Below, piece by piece: positions 8,782 through 17,406 of a stretch of 64,000 nucleotides of DNA. Numbering within the stretch: the stretch's first letter is position 1; each line of letters opens with the position of its first letter. The notes under the pieces are model-generated. The model made no database searches. It saw nothing but the letters and a program-made list of their open reading frames with translations, and had not been told where the DNA came from. Made by a program: the position numbers and the translations under genes. Source of the stretch: Methylobacterium dankookense (GTDB taxonomy: Bacteria > Pseudomonadota > Alphaproteobacteria > Rhizobiales > Beijerinckiaceae); contig NZ_CABFVH010000005.1 of the NCBI RefSeq assembly GCF_902141855.1, positions 1 through 64,000 of the forward strand, read 5' to 3'.

Positions 8782-9054
8782 TCAGGGTGCGCAGCCGTTG
8801 GACCGTTCCTGGCGCTGGATGTCGGCGACCTTCGCCCGGTCGCGGGCCGAGAGCGGCACGTCCGCGATCTCGTCGTACTGGCAGCCGGCATTGCCGAAGG
8901 CGCGGATCGCCCGCGTCGTGCGGAAGCAGTAGCCGGCCTGCTTGTAGACCGCGTTGCGCTCGGCCCAGAGCTCGTCGCAGGGAAACTCCGCCCGCGCCGG
9001 CCCTGCGGCCAGGCCCGAGACCACGGCGATACCCGCCAGCGCGCTGCGCAGCAT
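8782..9054 (-). CDS. Secreted YARHG-domain protein
   Basis: A 90-residue precursor with a cleavable signal peptide (MLRSALAGIAVVSGLAAGPARA) and a single YARHG-type domain: CDELWAERNAVYKQAGYCF, then FGNAGC and a final RSNGC. Six cysteines in the mature part suggest disulfides. YARHG domains are extracytoplasmic and their role is unclear. It is the last gene of a minus-strand run starting at lptC, 27 bases after another small secreted protein, so co-expression with ptsN is plausible. Confidence 0.8.
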   Translation of the reverse strand: MLRSALAGIAVVSGLAAGPARAEFPCDELWAERNAVYKQAGYCFRTTRAIRAFGNAGCQYDEIADVPLSARDRAKVADIQRQERSNGCAP

Positions 9055-9081
9055 GCTTCCCCCCTCCCCCGTATGGACTTT

Positions 9082-9417
9082 TCAGGAGCCCCGACAGCGG
9101 TTCTTGATCGCTGCGGAGAATTCCCGCTCCGAACCCTGGACCTGGGCGAGCCGCTCGCTGCGCTCGGAGCCCGACAGGCAGCGCCCGTACACGCTCGCGA
9201 CGCGGCGCATGGTATCGACGTGGCGGCGCCAGATCCGGCAGGTCTTGGTATCGTCGCCGTCGGCCTGTTCGAGCTGGTCGATGGCCTGCCGCTGCATCGA
9301 CTGGGCCACGAGCACGTCGCGTGGGCAGGTGCCGTCGGCACCGGCCTGGGCATGGGCGGAGACCGGGCCGAGCACGAGCCCGGCGAGGAGCGCACGGCGC
9401 AAAAGTACGGGGATCAT
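9082..9417 (-). CDS. Small secreted protein, unknown function
   Basis: A 111-residue precursor with a signal peptide (RRALLAGLVLGPVSAHA) and a mainly helical mature part with four cysteines (GTCPRD, KTCRIW, GRCLSG, NRCRGS). Its ATG overlaps the ptsN stop by four bases (ATGA), so translation is probably coupled to ptsN. No known family recognised. Confidence 0.8.
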   Translation of the reverse strand: MIPVLLRRALLAGLVLGPVSAHAQAGADGTCPRDVLVAQSMQRQAIDQLEQADGDDTKTCRIWRRHVDTMRRVASVYGRCLSGSERSERLAQVQGSEREFSAAIKNRCRGS

Positions 9418-9881
9418 GCCGCCTGGGGAGCCGAGGTGTGGGTCAGGAGGGCGTAGAGGGCGCTCGCATCCCGCGCCGCGCGGATCCGCTCCAGGATCCC
9501 CGGCTCGCGCAGCACGCGGGCGACCTGGGCGAGCGCCTTCAGGTGGTCGGCGCCGGCGCCCTCGGGGGCGAGGAGCAGGAAGGCGATGTCGACCGGCTGG
9601 CCGTCGAGCGCCTCGAAGTCGACGGGCTTGTCGAGGCGGGCGACGAGGCCGAACAGGCGATCGAAGCCCGGCAGCTTGCCGTGCGGAATGGCGACCCCGT
9701 CACCGATGCCGGTGGAGCCCAGCCGCTCGCGCTGGAGCAGGGTCTCGAAGACCTCGCGCTCGTCGAGGCCGCTCAGGCGGCGCACCGCCTGAGCGCTCAG
9801 CTCCTGCAGAACCTGCTTCTTGGTCCGCGCGCGCAGGGCCGGCACCACGGAATCCGGATCGAGGAACTCCAGGATTGGCAT
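9414..9881 (-). CDS. ptsN: Nitrogen phosphotransferase system EIIA (PtsN)
   Basis: Receives phosphate from NPr in the nitrogen PTS and acts as a regulator rather than a sugar transporter. The 155-residue protein carries the phospho-acceptor His67 in AIPHGKL. The start is MPILEFLDPD at 9881; the longer upstream frame is Arg-rich and unlikely. It follows hpf in the standard rpoN-hpf-ptsN order, with a 138-base gap. Confidence 0.95.
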   Translation of the reverse strand: MPILEFLDPDSVVPALRARTKKQVLQELSAQAVRRLSGLDEREVFETLLQRERLGSTGIGDGVAIPHGKLPGFDRLFGLVARLDKPVDFEALDGQPVDIAFLLLAPEGAGADHLKALAQVARVLREPGILERIRAARDASALYALLTHTSAPQAA

Positions 9882-10019
9882 GGAAGGACCGTCGCCCCTT
9901 CGGCCGGGTTCGACGGCGAACCCCGCAACCGTCACGAAGGACCGCCGGCGTCTTCCGCGCAGACGGCCCCTGATCGTCAATTACCGGACGGACCGGCGGT
10001 TCCCGCCCGGCGCCTCGGT

Positions 10020-10613
10020 TCAGCCCGCCTCGGGCGGATCGACCCAACCGATGGCGCCGTCGCTGCGCCGATATACGACGTTGATGCGCCCGGTGCCAGC
10101 ATGAACGAAGACCAGCACCGGCGCGCCCGTGAGGTCGAGGGCGGTCACCGCCTCGCTCACCGAGCGGCGCTGGAGGGTCTTGGTGCTCTCGGCGACGATG
10201 GGCGGATGGTCGGCGCCATCCTCCTCGGCAGCGTCCGGCTCGTCCTCGGCGGGGGCCGCGAGCACCGCATAGGCCGCCTCCACGGCGCCGTTGGTCTGCG
10301 CGGCGGCGTGGTCCTTCAGGCGGTGCTTGTAGCGGCGCAGCCGCTTATCCAGCCGGTCCGCGGTCTGCTCGAAGCTCGCGCGCGGATCGTGGTCGGCGCC
10401 CGTCGCCTCGATGGTGAGGCCGGAGACGAGGTGGAGCACGCAATCCGTGCGGTAGCCCGTGCCGTCCCGCCGGAGCGTGACGTGGCCGTTGCAGGAGCCG
10501 CTCATATGGCTGTCGAGGTATTTCGCGAGCGTCGCCGCCATCCGATCCTCGACACGGCTGCGAAGAGCCTCTCCGAGGTCCAGGCCGTGGCCTGTGACGC
10601 GCAAAGCCCCCAT
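10020..10613 (-). CDS. hpf: Long-form ribosome hibernation promoting factor
   Basis: Dimerises 70S ribosomes into inactive particles in stationary phase. The 197-residue protein has the N-terminal RaiA/HPF S30AE domain (about 1-100), an acidic linker (EDEPDAAEEDGAD) and the C-terminal dimerisation domain around SEAVTALDLTGAPVLVF. The start MGALRVTGHG at 10613 is preferred over MTGGN five codons upstream. It lies between rpoN and ptsN as in other Proteobacteria. Confidence 0.94.
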   Translation of the reverse strand: MGALRVTGHGLDLGEALRSRVEDRMAATLAKYLDSHMSGSCNGHVTLRRDGTGYRTDCVLHLVSGLTIEATGADHDPRASFEQTADRLDKRLRRYKHRLKDHAAAQTNGAVEAAYAVLAAPAEDEPDAAEEDGADHPPIVAESTKTLQRRSVSEAVTALDLTGAPVLVFVHAGTGRINVVYRRSDGAIGWVDPPEAG

Positions 10614-10732
10614 GTTTCCTCCGGTCAACGCACTGCGTGGCCCATGAGGTTAAGGAGCCGCGCCTGCGGAAGTCAACGCGCCCGTGAGCCGGCTCGGAAC
10701 AGCAGGCCCCCGGTGCACGCGTCCGCCCCTGC

Positions 10733-12331
10733 TCAGCGCAGCGCCAGGGCGCCCGCGCCGCCGCCCGAGCCGCCCTGCGCGCCTCCTTGGGCATAGCGCT
10801 CGCGCCGGCGCTCGATCGAGGAGGGGATGCGCAGGGATTCGCGGTACTTGGCCACGGTGCGGCGGGCGATGTCGACGCCCTCGCTGCGCAGCTTCTGCAC
10901 CAGCGCGTCGTCCGAGAGCACGTCGTCCGGCGGCTCGGCGTCGACGAGCTGCTTGATGCGGTAGCGCACGGCCTCCGAGGAATGTGCCGCCGCGCCCGCC
11001 GCACCGGGGATCGCGGCGGTGAAGAAGTACTTCATCTCCAGGGTGCCGCGGCTCGTGCCGATCGCCTTGTTGGAGGTGACCCGCGAGACGGTCGATTCGT
11101 GCATGCCGATCGCCTCGGCCACGGTCTTCAGGTTGAGCGGGCGCAGATGCGTCACGCCGTGCAGGAAGAAGCCGTCCTGCTGGCGCACGATCTCGGTGGC
11201 GACCTTGAGGATGGTGCGCGCCCGCTGCTCCAGGCTGCGGGTCAGCCAGTTCGCGGTCTGCAGGCAATCGGAGAGGAAGGCCTTGTCGGTGTCGTTCGCC
11301 GCGCCGCGCGAGACGCGGGCATAGTAGCTCTGGTTCACCAGCACCCGCGGCAGGGTCTCGCTGTTCAATTCCACCAGCCAGGAGCCGTCGGGCGCAGGCC
11401 GCACGAACACGTCCGGGATCAGCACCTCGACGGCGCTGGCGCCGAAGGCGCGGCCGGGCTTCGGCTCCAGGCGGCGGATCTCGCCGAGCATCTCGACGAG
11501 GTCCTCGTCGTCCACCCCGCAGAGGCGGCGGAGGGCGGCGAAGTCGCGCTTGGCCACGAGGTCGAGGCGCGAGACCAGCGCCTGCATGGCCGGGTCGAAA
11601 CGATCCTTCTCGCGCAGCTGGATCGCGAGGCATTCGGCGAGGTCGCGGGCGCCGACCCCGGACGGGTCGAAGCCCTGGATCAGCCGCAGGATTCCGGCCA
11701 CGCGGTCGAGGGAGGCGCCGAGCCGCTCGGCCACGCCGTCGAGGGATTCGCGGAGATAGCCGGCCTCGTCCACCGCATCGATCAGGAAGCCGCCGATCAG
11801 CCGGTCGACCGGATCGGGGGTGGCGAGTTCGAGCTGGCTCGCGAGATGCTCGCGCAGCGAGGTCTCAGCGGTGAGCGTCGCCTCGAAATCCGGCGCCTCG
11901 GCATCGAAGCTGCCGCCGGTGCTGCCGTAGGGCGCGGGCGTCAGCGAGAGCATGTCGCCGGCGGTCGCCTCGCGGGCCGGCGGAGGCGTGTCGTCGGGGA
12001 AGACGTTGTCGAGGCGGGTCTCGAAGCCGGTATCGATCTCGCCGCGGCCCGGATCGAGCTCGGCGCTGCCGGACCAGGCCTCGTCCGAGCCCGAGAAGGA
12101 CCCGTCCTCGAAGCGCTCGCGCGCCTCCGCTGCGGCCTCCTGCGCCTCCGGGGCGCCGTCCGGGCTCGCGCCCTCGACGCGCTCCAGGAGCGGGTTGCGC
12201 TCCAGCTCGGCTTCCACATAGGCCGCGAGATCGAGCTGCGAGAGCTGCAGGAGCTTGATCGCCTGCAGGAGTTGCGGCGTCATCACCAGAGCCTGGCCCT
12301 GGCGCATCTCGAGTCTTTGCAACAGACTCAT
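10733..12331 (-). CDS. rpoN: RNA polymerase sigma-54 factor
   Basis: Alternative sigma factor for -24/-12 promoters that need enhancer-binding ATPases. The 532-residue protein has the glutamine/leucine-rich region I (MSLLQRLEMRQGQALVMTPQ), an acidic region II (about 60-160), the core-binding domain and the RpoN box ARRTVAKYR (about 489-497). The C-terminus carries an unusual Gly-rich extension (YAQGGAQGGSGGGAG). It follows lptB in the conserved lptA-lptB-rpoN-hpf-ptsN run, after a 317-base gap that suggests its own promoter. Confidence 0.96.
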   Translation of the reverse strand: MSLLQRLEMRQGQALVMTPQLLQAIKLLQLSQLDLAAYVEAELERNPLLERVEGASPDGAPEAQEAAAEARERFEDGSFSGSDEAWSGSAELDPGRGEIDTGFETRLDNVFPDDTPPPAREATAGDMLSLTPAPYGSTGGSFDAEAPDFEATLTAETSLREHLASQLELATPDPVDRLIGGFLIDAVDEAGYLRESLDGVAERLGASLDRVAGILRLIQGFDPSGVGARDLAECLAIQLREKDRFDPAMQALVSRLDLVAKRDFAALRRLCGVDDEDLVEMLGEIRRLEPKPGRAFGASAVEVLIPDVFVRPAPDGSWLVELNSETLPRVLVNQSYYARVSRGAANDTDKAFLSDCLQTANWLTRSLEQRARTILKVATEIVRQQDGFFLHGVTHLRPLNLKTVAEAIGMHESTVSRVTSNKAIGTSRGTLEMKYFFTAAIPGAAGAAAHSSEAVRYRIKQLVDAEPPDDVLSDDALVQKLRSEGVDIARRTVAKYRESLRIPSSIERRRERYAQGGAQGGSGGGAGALALR

Positions 12332-12382
12332 GCGGACCCCTGCCTCTTCCGACGACGGCCGGCCGCGGACCCTGCGCCCGTC

Positions 12383-12397
12383 GGCACGCTTCTTGCT
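12383..12397 (+). promoter_or_regulatory. Candidate sigma-54 promoter in the lptB-rpoN gap
   Basis: GGCACG-CTTC-TTGCT has GG and GC spaced by exactly 10 bases, matching the -24/-12 consensus except for the base before GG. It points right, away from rpoN, where no plus-strand gene is visible; a transcript would be antisense to the end of lptB. The 12332-12648 gap otherwise shows only a degenerate repeat. Confidence 0.4.
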
Positions 12398-12597
12398 TGT
12401 GTCTTCGGTTAGCTTTAGCCTCTTCCCGGCTGCGCGTCAAAGCGGCGGGCTCGGGTTTTCCGCGGAACGGGCCGGAGTGAGGCACCTGCGCCGCACTCTT
12501 CCGCAACTTCGTTTAAGGAAGGCTTGCGTGCAATAAGCAGCCGCCGGGGCGTCGGTTTGGAAGGGAAGGTACGGCGGGCGACGCCAGGGCCGCTGTT

Positions 12598-12651
12598 CCG
12601 ACGTGCTCTCGCGCGCCGAACCGGCATCCAGTTCGGCTCGAGAGCGCTCTA
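12598..12651. repeat. Degenerate family A palindromic repeat
   Basis: Contains CGCCGAACCGGCATCCA and GAGAGCGCTCTA, the right half of family A. It overlaps the lptB stop codon and lies where an lptB terminator would be expected. Confidence 0.6.
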
Positions 12652-13491
12652 GAGGCGGAAATCCTCGCCGAGATAGAGCCGGCGCGCCTCCGGATTCGCC
12701 ACGATCTCCTCGGGCGTGCCCTCCGTGAGGATGCGGCCGGAATGGGCGATGTAGGCGCGGTCGATCAGGCCGAGCGTCTCGCGCACGTTGTGATCGGTGA
12801 TGAGCACGCCGATGCCGCGCTGCTTCAGGTGCTTCACGAGGTCCTGGATGTCGCCGACCGCGATCGGGTCGATGCCGGCGAAGGGCTCGTCGAGGAGCAT
12901 GAAGGTCGGCGAGGAGGCGAGCGCCCGGGCGATCTCGCAGCGCCGCCGCTCGCCGCCCGACAGCGCGATGGAGGGCGACTTGCGCAGGCGCGCGATGTCG
13001 AACTCCTCGAGCAGCGATTCGAGCTTGCGCGCCCGCTCCTTGCGGTCGGGCTCGGCCACCTCCAGCACGGCGCGGATATTGTCCTCGACGGTGAGGCCGC
13101 GGAAGATCGAGGCTTCCTGGGGCAGGTAGCCGATGCCGAGGCGCGCCCGCTGATACATGGGCAGCTGCGTGATCGGCAGGCCATCGAGGCTGATATGGCC
13201 GCGGTCGGCCGGCACCAGCCCGGTGATCATGTAGAAGATCGTGGTCTTGCCGGCGCCGTTCGGCCCGAGCAGGCCGACCGCCTCGCCCGTGCGGACGACG
13301 AGGCCGGCCTCGTGCACCACGGTGCGGGCGCCGTAGCTCTTGCGCAGGCCACGCACGCTGAGAACGCCCGGGCCGCCCTCGGCATCGGCGGCCTCGGCGG
13401 CCGCCCGCCCGCGGCCGAGCAGGCGGCCGAGGAGCGACGGCCGGGCGACGGCGACCGGCGGGGCGGGGTCGTGCCCCGGATCGAACGTCAC
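12649..13491 (-). CDS. lptB: LPS export ABC transporter ATP-binding protein LptB
   Basis: ATPase that powers lipopolysaccharide extraction from the inner membrane through LptFG. The 280-residue protein has Walker A GPNGAGKTT, the Q-loop LPQEASIFRG, signature LSGGERRR and Walker B FMLLDEPFAG, plus the LptB-typical GIGVLITDHNVRE. A GTG start at 13491 is chosen because it follows the lptA stop closely. This gives a 40-residue N-terminal extension before the first beta strand; a later internal start is possible. Confidence 0.94.
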   Translation of the reverse strand: MTFDPGHDPAPPVAVARPSLLGRLLGRGRAAAEAADAEGGPGVLSVRGLRKSYGARTVVHEAGLVVRTGEAVGLLGPNGAGKTTIFYMITGLVPADRGHISLDGLPITQLPMYQRARLGIGYLPQEASIFRGLTVEDNIRAVLEVAEPDRKERARKLESLLEEFDIARLRKSPSIALSGGERRRCEIARALASSPTFMLLDEPFAGIDPIAVGDIQDLVKHLKQRGIGVLITDHNVRETLGLIDRAYIAHSGRILTEGTPEEIVANPEARRLYLGEDFRL

Positions 13492-13499
13492 GGCGCCGC

Positions 13500-14198
13500 T
13501 CAATTCGCCTGCGCCCGCGCCCTGGCGGCCTGAGGATCCGCCGGCTTGTCGACGGCCTTGTCGTTCGCCTTGTCGGCGGGTTTCGGCGCGCCGCGGGAGG
13601 CCGCCGCGGGCTGCGCGCAGCCCGTGGCCTTGGCGCCCTTCGCCTCGGTCTTCTCCCCGGGGACGAACATGGCCGAGACGCGCCCGCCCGCCACCGGGTC
13701 CATGTTCGCGCGGCCGGTATTCATGTCGTAGACGAGGCGCTGCCCGCGGGTGACGTTCTGGCACTGGCTCAGCACGACGTTGCCGGTGAGCACGATGCGC
13801 TTGGCCGCTTGGTCGAACACCGCATTGTCGCCGGTCGCCACCTGGTCCTTCTGGACCACGGTGACGGGGCCCGCGCACTCGACCTTCTGGATGCCGTTCT
13901 CGGGCCTGGCCTCGGGCGGCTTGTCCGCCTCGCCGTCCTTCTCCTTGCCGCGCTTGTAATGCACGGTCATGGTCGAGCAGCGGATGGTGCTGTCGCCCTG
14001 AACGGCAACAACGTTGCCGGCAAACACCGCCTTATTCTCGCGGTCGAACACGTCGAGCCGGTCGGCGTCGATCTTGATCGGCTCCTTGCCGCCGCCCATC
14101 GAGCCGAAGGGATTGCTCTCCTTCTGGGCCGCGGGCGCGGCGAGCGCGGGCGTGGCGAGCAGGAGCAGGCCGAGCAGGGTGGGACCGAGACACCTCAC
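13500..14198 (-). CDS. lptA: LPS transport periplasmic protein LptA
   Basis: Forms the periplasmic bridge for lipopolysaccharide transport. The 232-residue precursor has a signal peptide (LGLLLLATPALAAPA) and an OstA/LptA beta-jellyroll domain (PIKIDADRLDVFDRENKAVFAGNV, then LTGNVVLSQCQN). The C-terminal 45 residues are Ala/Lys/Pro-rich and low complexity. Its ATG overlaps the lptC stop by four bases. Confidence 0.93.
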   Translation of the reverse strand: MRCLGPTLLGLLLLATPALAAPAAQKESNPFGSMGGGKEPIKIDADRLDVFDRENKAVFAGNVVAVQGDSTIRCSTMTVHYKRGKEKDGEADKPPEARPENGIQKVECAGPVTVVQKDQVATGDNAVFDQAAKRIVLTGNVVLSQCQNVTRGQRLVYDMNTGRANMDPVAGGRVSAMFVPGEKTEAKGAKATGCAQPAAASRGAPKPADKANDKAVDKPADPQAARARAQAN

Positions 14199-14962
14199 GG
14201 CTGGCCCTCCCCCGGCTCCGCCGCCGAGGAGAGCAGGCGCAGGGCGCCGCTATCGACGGTGGGGCCCGCCTCGTCGGTCTTCTTGCCCGCGCGGGCGGGC
14301 TTGTCGGGGTCCTGATGGAACACGGTGTGCACGTTGCCGATGAAGGAGATGACGCGGCCGTTCTCCACCACGTCGAGGCTGTCGGCCACCACCGAGCCGC
14401 TGGGCACCGTGACGGTCACGGCCTCCTGGGAGGCGACGCTGCCGGCCTTGAAGTTCACGGCCGCCGATTTGAGCCGCGCCTCCTCGCCCTTGTCGGTCCA
14501 GATCCGGATGTCGCGGCTCAGGTCGAGGGTCTCGCGGGCGGTGTCGAACAGGCCGGCGGCGGCTTCCAGCCGCGCGAGGCCGCCCTTGTCGTCGGTGGCG
14601 ATGTGGCCGCGCATGGTCTCGAGCTCGATCAGGCTCGGCTTGCGCATATCCTGGAGGGCGGCATTCGCGGTGACCTCGTAGCCGCGATCGCCCTTGCGGA
14701 AGCCCGAGAGCCGCGGATTGTCCATGCGCACCTTGGTGCCGGACAGGGTGACGGGGCCGACGCTGACATCGGGCAGCGAGGCCGCGAAGGGGTTGAGCAC
14801 GAGGGCCGCCACCGCGATCACGGCGCCGCCCGCGGCCACCGGGATGAGGCGGCGGAACAGGCGGACGCGCGCGCTGTGGCGATGGGCACGGGCATGGGCA
14901 CGCGTGCGCCGCGCGCTGCCGGCGGGGGCCCCATTCGTGCCGATCGCGTCGAGCACCTGCAT
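14195..14962 (-). CDS. lptC: LPS export protein LptC
   Basis: Inner-membrane component that hands lipopolysaccharide from LptBFG to LptA. The 255-residue protein has an Arg/His-rich cytoplasmic start, one TM (LIPVAAGGAVIAVAALVLNPF, about 39-59) and a periplasmic LptC domain. The ATG at 14962 is chosen because it places the single TM near the N-terminus; a longer frame upstream is rejected. First gene of the lptC-lptA-lptB run. Confidence 0.9.
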   Translation of the reverse strand: MQVLDAIGTNGAPAGSARRTRAHARAHRHSARVRLFRRLIPVAAGGAVIAVAALVLNPFAASLPDVSVGPVTLSGTKVRMDNPRLSGFRKGDRGYEVTANAALQDMRKPSLIELETMRGHIATDDKGGLARLEAAAGLFDTARETLDLSRDIRIWTDKGEEARLKSAAVNFKAGSVASQEAVTVTVPSGSVVADSLDVVENGRVISFIGNVHTVFHQDPDKPARAGKKTDEAGPTVDSGALRLLSSAAEPGEGQP

Positions 14963-15221
14963 GACATGTCCCAGCGGCGGCCCGGGGGCGCCCGCGAGAG
15001 AGGAACGGTCCGAATCGGCACGAAGCCGGCCCGGGGCCGCATGCCGATGGCAGCGGCCGAGACGGGCCGCATGCGCTCGGCCGATGGCGAAGTTATGGCT
15101 TAAGTGTTTCCGAAGGTTCAACCATACCACGAGAGATGACACGCGCACCCGCATGACGGGCGCGTCCGGGCGGTGCGCGGGCGCACGCCTGCGGTGCCCC
15201 GGGTGCGGATTGCGTAGCCGC

Positions 15222-15845
15222 TCAGGTATGGGCGAAGATGTCGGTCTCCGGCCAGCCGTCGAGGTCGAGCCGGGCGCGCGCGGGCAGGAAATCGAAACAG
15301 GCCCGGGCGAGATCGGTGCGGCCTTCGCGAGCCAGCATGGCGTCGAGGCGCTCGCGGGCGGCATGCAGGTGCAGCACGTCGGAGGCCGCGTAGTCGAGCT
15401 GCGCCTGGCTCAGGATCTCCGCGCCCCAGTCGGAGGATTGCTGCTGCTTCGACAGGTCGATGCCGACCGTCTCGCGGACCACGTCCTTCAGGCCGTGCCG
15501 GTCGGTATAGGTGCGGGCGAGCTTCGAGGCGATCTTGGTGCAGTAGACGGGCGCCGGCATCACGCCGAGCCGGTGGTAGAGCACCGCGAGGTCGAACCGG
15601 GCGAAGTGGAAGATCTTCAGGACGTTCCGGTCGGCGAGGACGCGCTTGAGCACCACCGGCTCCGGCCCCTCGCGCGGGATCTGCACCACGTCGGCCGTGC
15701 CGTCGCCCGTGGAGACCTGCACCACGCAGAGCCGGTCCCGGTGCGGGTTGAGGCCGAGCGTCTCGGTATCGATGGCGATGGCCGGGCCGGGCTGATAGCC
15801 CTCGGGCAGGTCGCCCCGGTGGAGGCGGACGGTCGGGCTCGGCAT
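15222..15845 (-). CDS. rnd: Ribonuclease D-type 3'-5' exonuclease
   Basis: A DEDD-family exoribonuclease. The 207-residue protein has Exo I (AIAIDTETLGLN), Exo II (FHFARFDLAVLY) and Exo III (LDYAASDVLHLH) motifs. It lacks the C-terminal HRDC domain of E. coli RNase D, as is common for short rhizobial homologues. Start at the ATG at 15845. It precedes lptC on the same strand, separated by a 259-base gap in which I see no gene. Confidence 0.9.
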   Translation of the reverse strand: MPSPTVRLHRGDLPEGYQPGPAIAIDTETLGLNPHRDRLCVVQVSTGDGTADVVQIPREGPEPVVLKRVLADRNVLKIFHFARFDLAVLYHRLGVMPAPVYCTKIASKLARTYTDRHGLKDVVRETVGIDLSKQQQSSDWGAEILSQAQLDYAASDVLHLHAARERLDAMLAREGRTDLARACFDFLPARARLDLDGWPETDIFAHT

Positions 15846-15949
15846 CGGGGCGTCTTTTCGGCAGGTGCTTGCGGGAACGGGGTTTTTTGCCGGTAGCACC
15901 GCCGCCGCGGGTGGACAAGGACCCTTGTCCGCTTCGGTGCAGCGCGCTC

Positions 15950-16807
15950 TCAGACCGCGACGTTGTCGATGAGGCGCGTCCGGCCGAGATAGGCCGCGGC
16001 GAGCACGCGGGCCGGGCCCGCGACGCGCTCCAGCGGCGCGAGGGTCGCGGCATCGCAGACGGCGAGGTACTGCACCTGAAAGCCCGCCTCCTCCAAGGTC
16101 GCGATGCCCTCGGCGATGGCCGGGGCGGTCGCGGCCCCGGTGCGGCAGGCGGCGGCGACCGCGCTCAGCACCGCGTGCAGGTTCGGGGCGAGCGCCCGCT
16201 CGGCCGGCTCGAGGTAGCGGTTGCGCGAGGAGCGCGCGAGGCCGTCCGCCTCGCGCAGGGTCGGCACGCCGCGGATCTCGACGGCGAGGTCGAGATCCTC
16301 CACCGCGCGGCGGACCACCTGAAGCTGCTGGTAATCCTTCTCGCCGAACAGGGCGACGTCCGGACGGACCTGGCCGAGGAGCTTCGTCACCACCGTGGCG
16401 ACGCCGGAGAAGTGGCCCGGCCGGAAGGCGCCGCACAGGCCCTCGGTCAGGCCCGAGACCTCGATGCGGGTCGCAAAGCCCGGCGGATACATGGTCGCGA
16501 CCTCCGGTGTCCAGGCCGCGTCCGTGCCGGCCGCGCCGAGGCGCCGGAGATCACTCTCCACGTCGCGGGGGTAGCGGGCGAAATCCTCGTTCGGCCCGAA
16601 CTGCGTCGGGTTGACGAAGATGCTGACCACCGCCCGCCCGATCCGGCGCGCCTCGGCCACCAGGGCGAGATGGCCCTCGTGCAGCGCGCCCATGGTCGGC
16701 ACCAATGCGACGCGCTCGCCCGACGCGCGCCAGGCCGCGACCTGGGTGCGCATCTCGGCGATGTCGCTGATGCGCTGCGGAGAGGGGGACGGCTGCGCGC
16801 TGCTCAA
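15950..16807 (-). CDS. panC: Pantothenate synthetase
   Basis: Condenses pantoate with beta-alanine using ATP, the last step of vitamin B5 synthesis (EC 6.3.2.1). The 285-residue protein has the nucleotidyltransferase motif HEGH in PTMGALHEGHLALV, the pantoate/ATP-binding region FVNPTQFGPNEDFARYPR, and the SSRN variant of the KMSKS loop. Length is typical. It stands upstream of rnd in the same direction with about 100 bases between them. Confidence 0.96.
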   Translation of the reverse strand: MSSAQPSPSPQRISDIAEMRTQVAAWRASGERVALVPTMGALHEGHLALVAEARRIGRAVVSIFVNPTQFGPNEDFARYPRDVESDLRRLGAAGTDAAWTPEVATMYPPGFATRIEVSGLTEGLCGAFRPGHFSGVATVVTKLLGQVRPDVALFGEKDYQQLQVVRRAVEDLDLAVEIRGVPTLREADGLARSSRNRYLEPAERALAPNLHAVLSAVAAACRTGAATAPAIAEGIATLEEAGFQVQYLAVCDAATLAPLERVAGPARVLAAAYLGRTRLIDNVAV

Positions 16808-16841
16808 GGCTCGGGCTCCGGGCGGGGACGGCGCGCCGGTC

Positions 16842-16946
16842 TAGAGCCGTTCCCGATCGCGTTGCAATCGGGAACGTCTCCAGGCCCTTGTTTTGACGCG
16901 CTCTCTTCTCGCCGAACCGGCGTCCACTTCGGCTTGAGAGCGCTCC
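16842..16946. repeat. Family A extragenic palindromic repeat, full copy
   Basis: Built from a stem TTCCCGATCGCG/TTGCAATCGGGAA, a spacer with TTGTTTTGACGCGCTCTC, and the block CGCCGAACCGGCGTCCA ... GAGAGCGCTC. It is matched by a near-complete copy at 47511-47614 and partial copies at 12598-12651 and 60264-60323. It lies between the secreted-protein gene and panC. Confidence 0.8.
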
Positions 16947-16979
16947 AATCCCTCACTCCCCCGCGCGCCAGCCCGCTCG

Positions 16980-17345
16980 TCAGGGACAGTACGGCAGGAG
17001 CGCGCGGCCGAACGGATCGTCGATGCCCGGCGGCGGCGTCAGCCCGTAATAGCTCGGACGCGACAGCCCGTAGGCCGAGCCGACATAGCTCGGATCGTCG
17101 GGGGCGTTGGTGGGGACGGGCACGCGCCGCGGGACGCAGCCGGGGGCGACGGGCGGAGGCGGCGCCCGGCGCACGATCCGCTCGTTGCCGTCGCTGCGCG
17201 GGAAGTAGCGCGGCGGGCTCGCGGGCACGGCGTAGCGGGGCGGTCCGTAGGCGTCGCCGAGCAGATCGGCGGAGCCCGCGGGCGCAGGGGCGATCAGCAT
17301 CACCGCCGCGAGGATGCGCAAGCTCCGTCCCACCGTCGCGCCCAT
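16980..17345 (-). CDS. Secreted proline/tyrosine-rich protein, unknown function
   Basis: A 121-residue precursor with a signal peptide (RILAAVMLIAPAPAGSADLL). The mature part is rich in Pro, Tyr and Arg, with low-complexity stretches such as RRAPPPPVAPGCVP, and two cysteines that could pair. No domain recognised; length and composition fit small envelope-associated proteins of this group. Confidence 0.65.
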   Translation of the reverse strand: MGATVGRSLRILAAVMLIAPAPAGSADLLGDAYGPPRYAVPASPPRYFPRSDGNERIVRRAPPPPVAPGCVPRRVPVPTNAPDDPSYVGSAYGLSRPSYYGLTPPPGIDDPFGRALLPYCP

Positions 17346-17406
17346 GTCCCGCTCCCGCCGAGAGGCAACCCTTGTCGGGACTTGGTAAACCGGGCGTTAG
17401 CGGATC

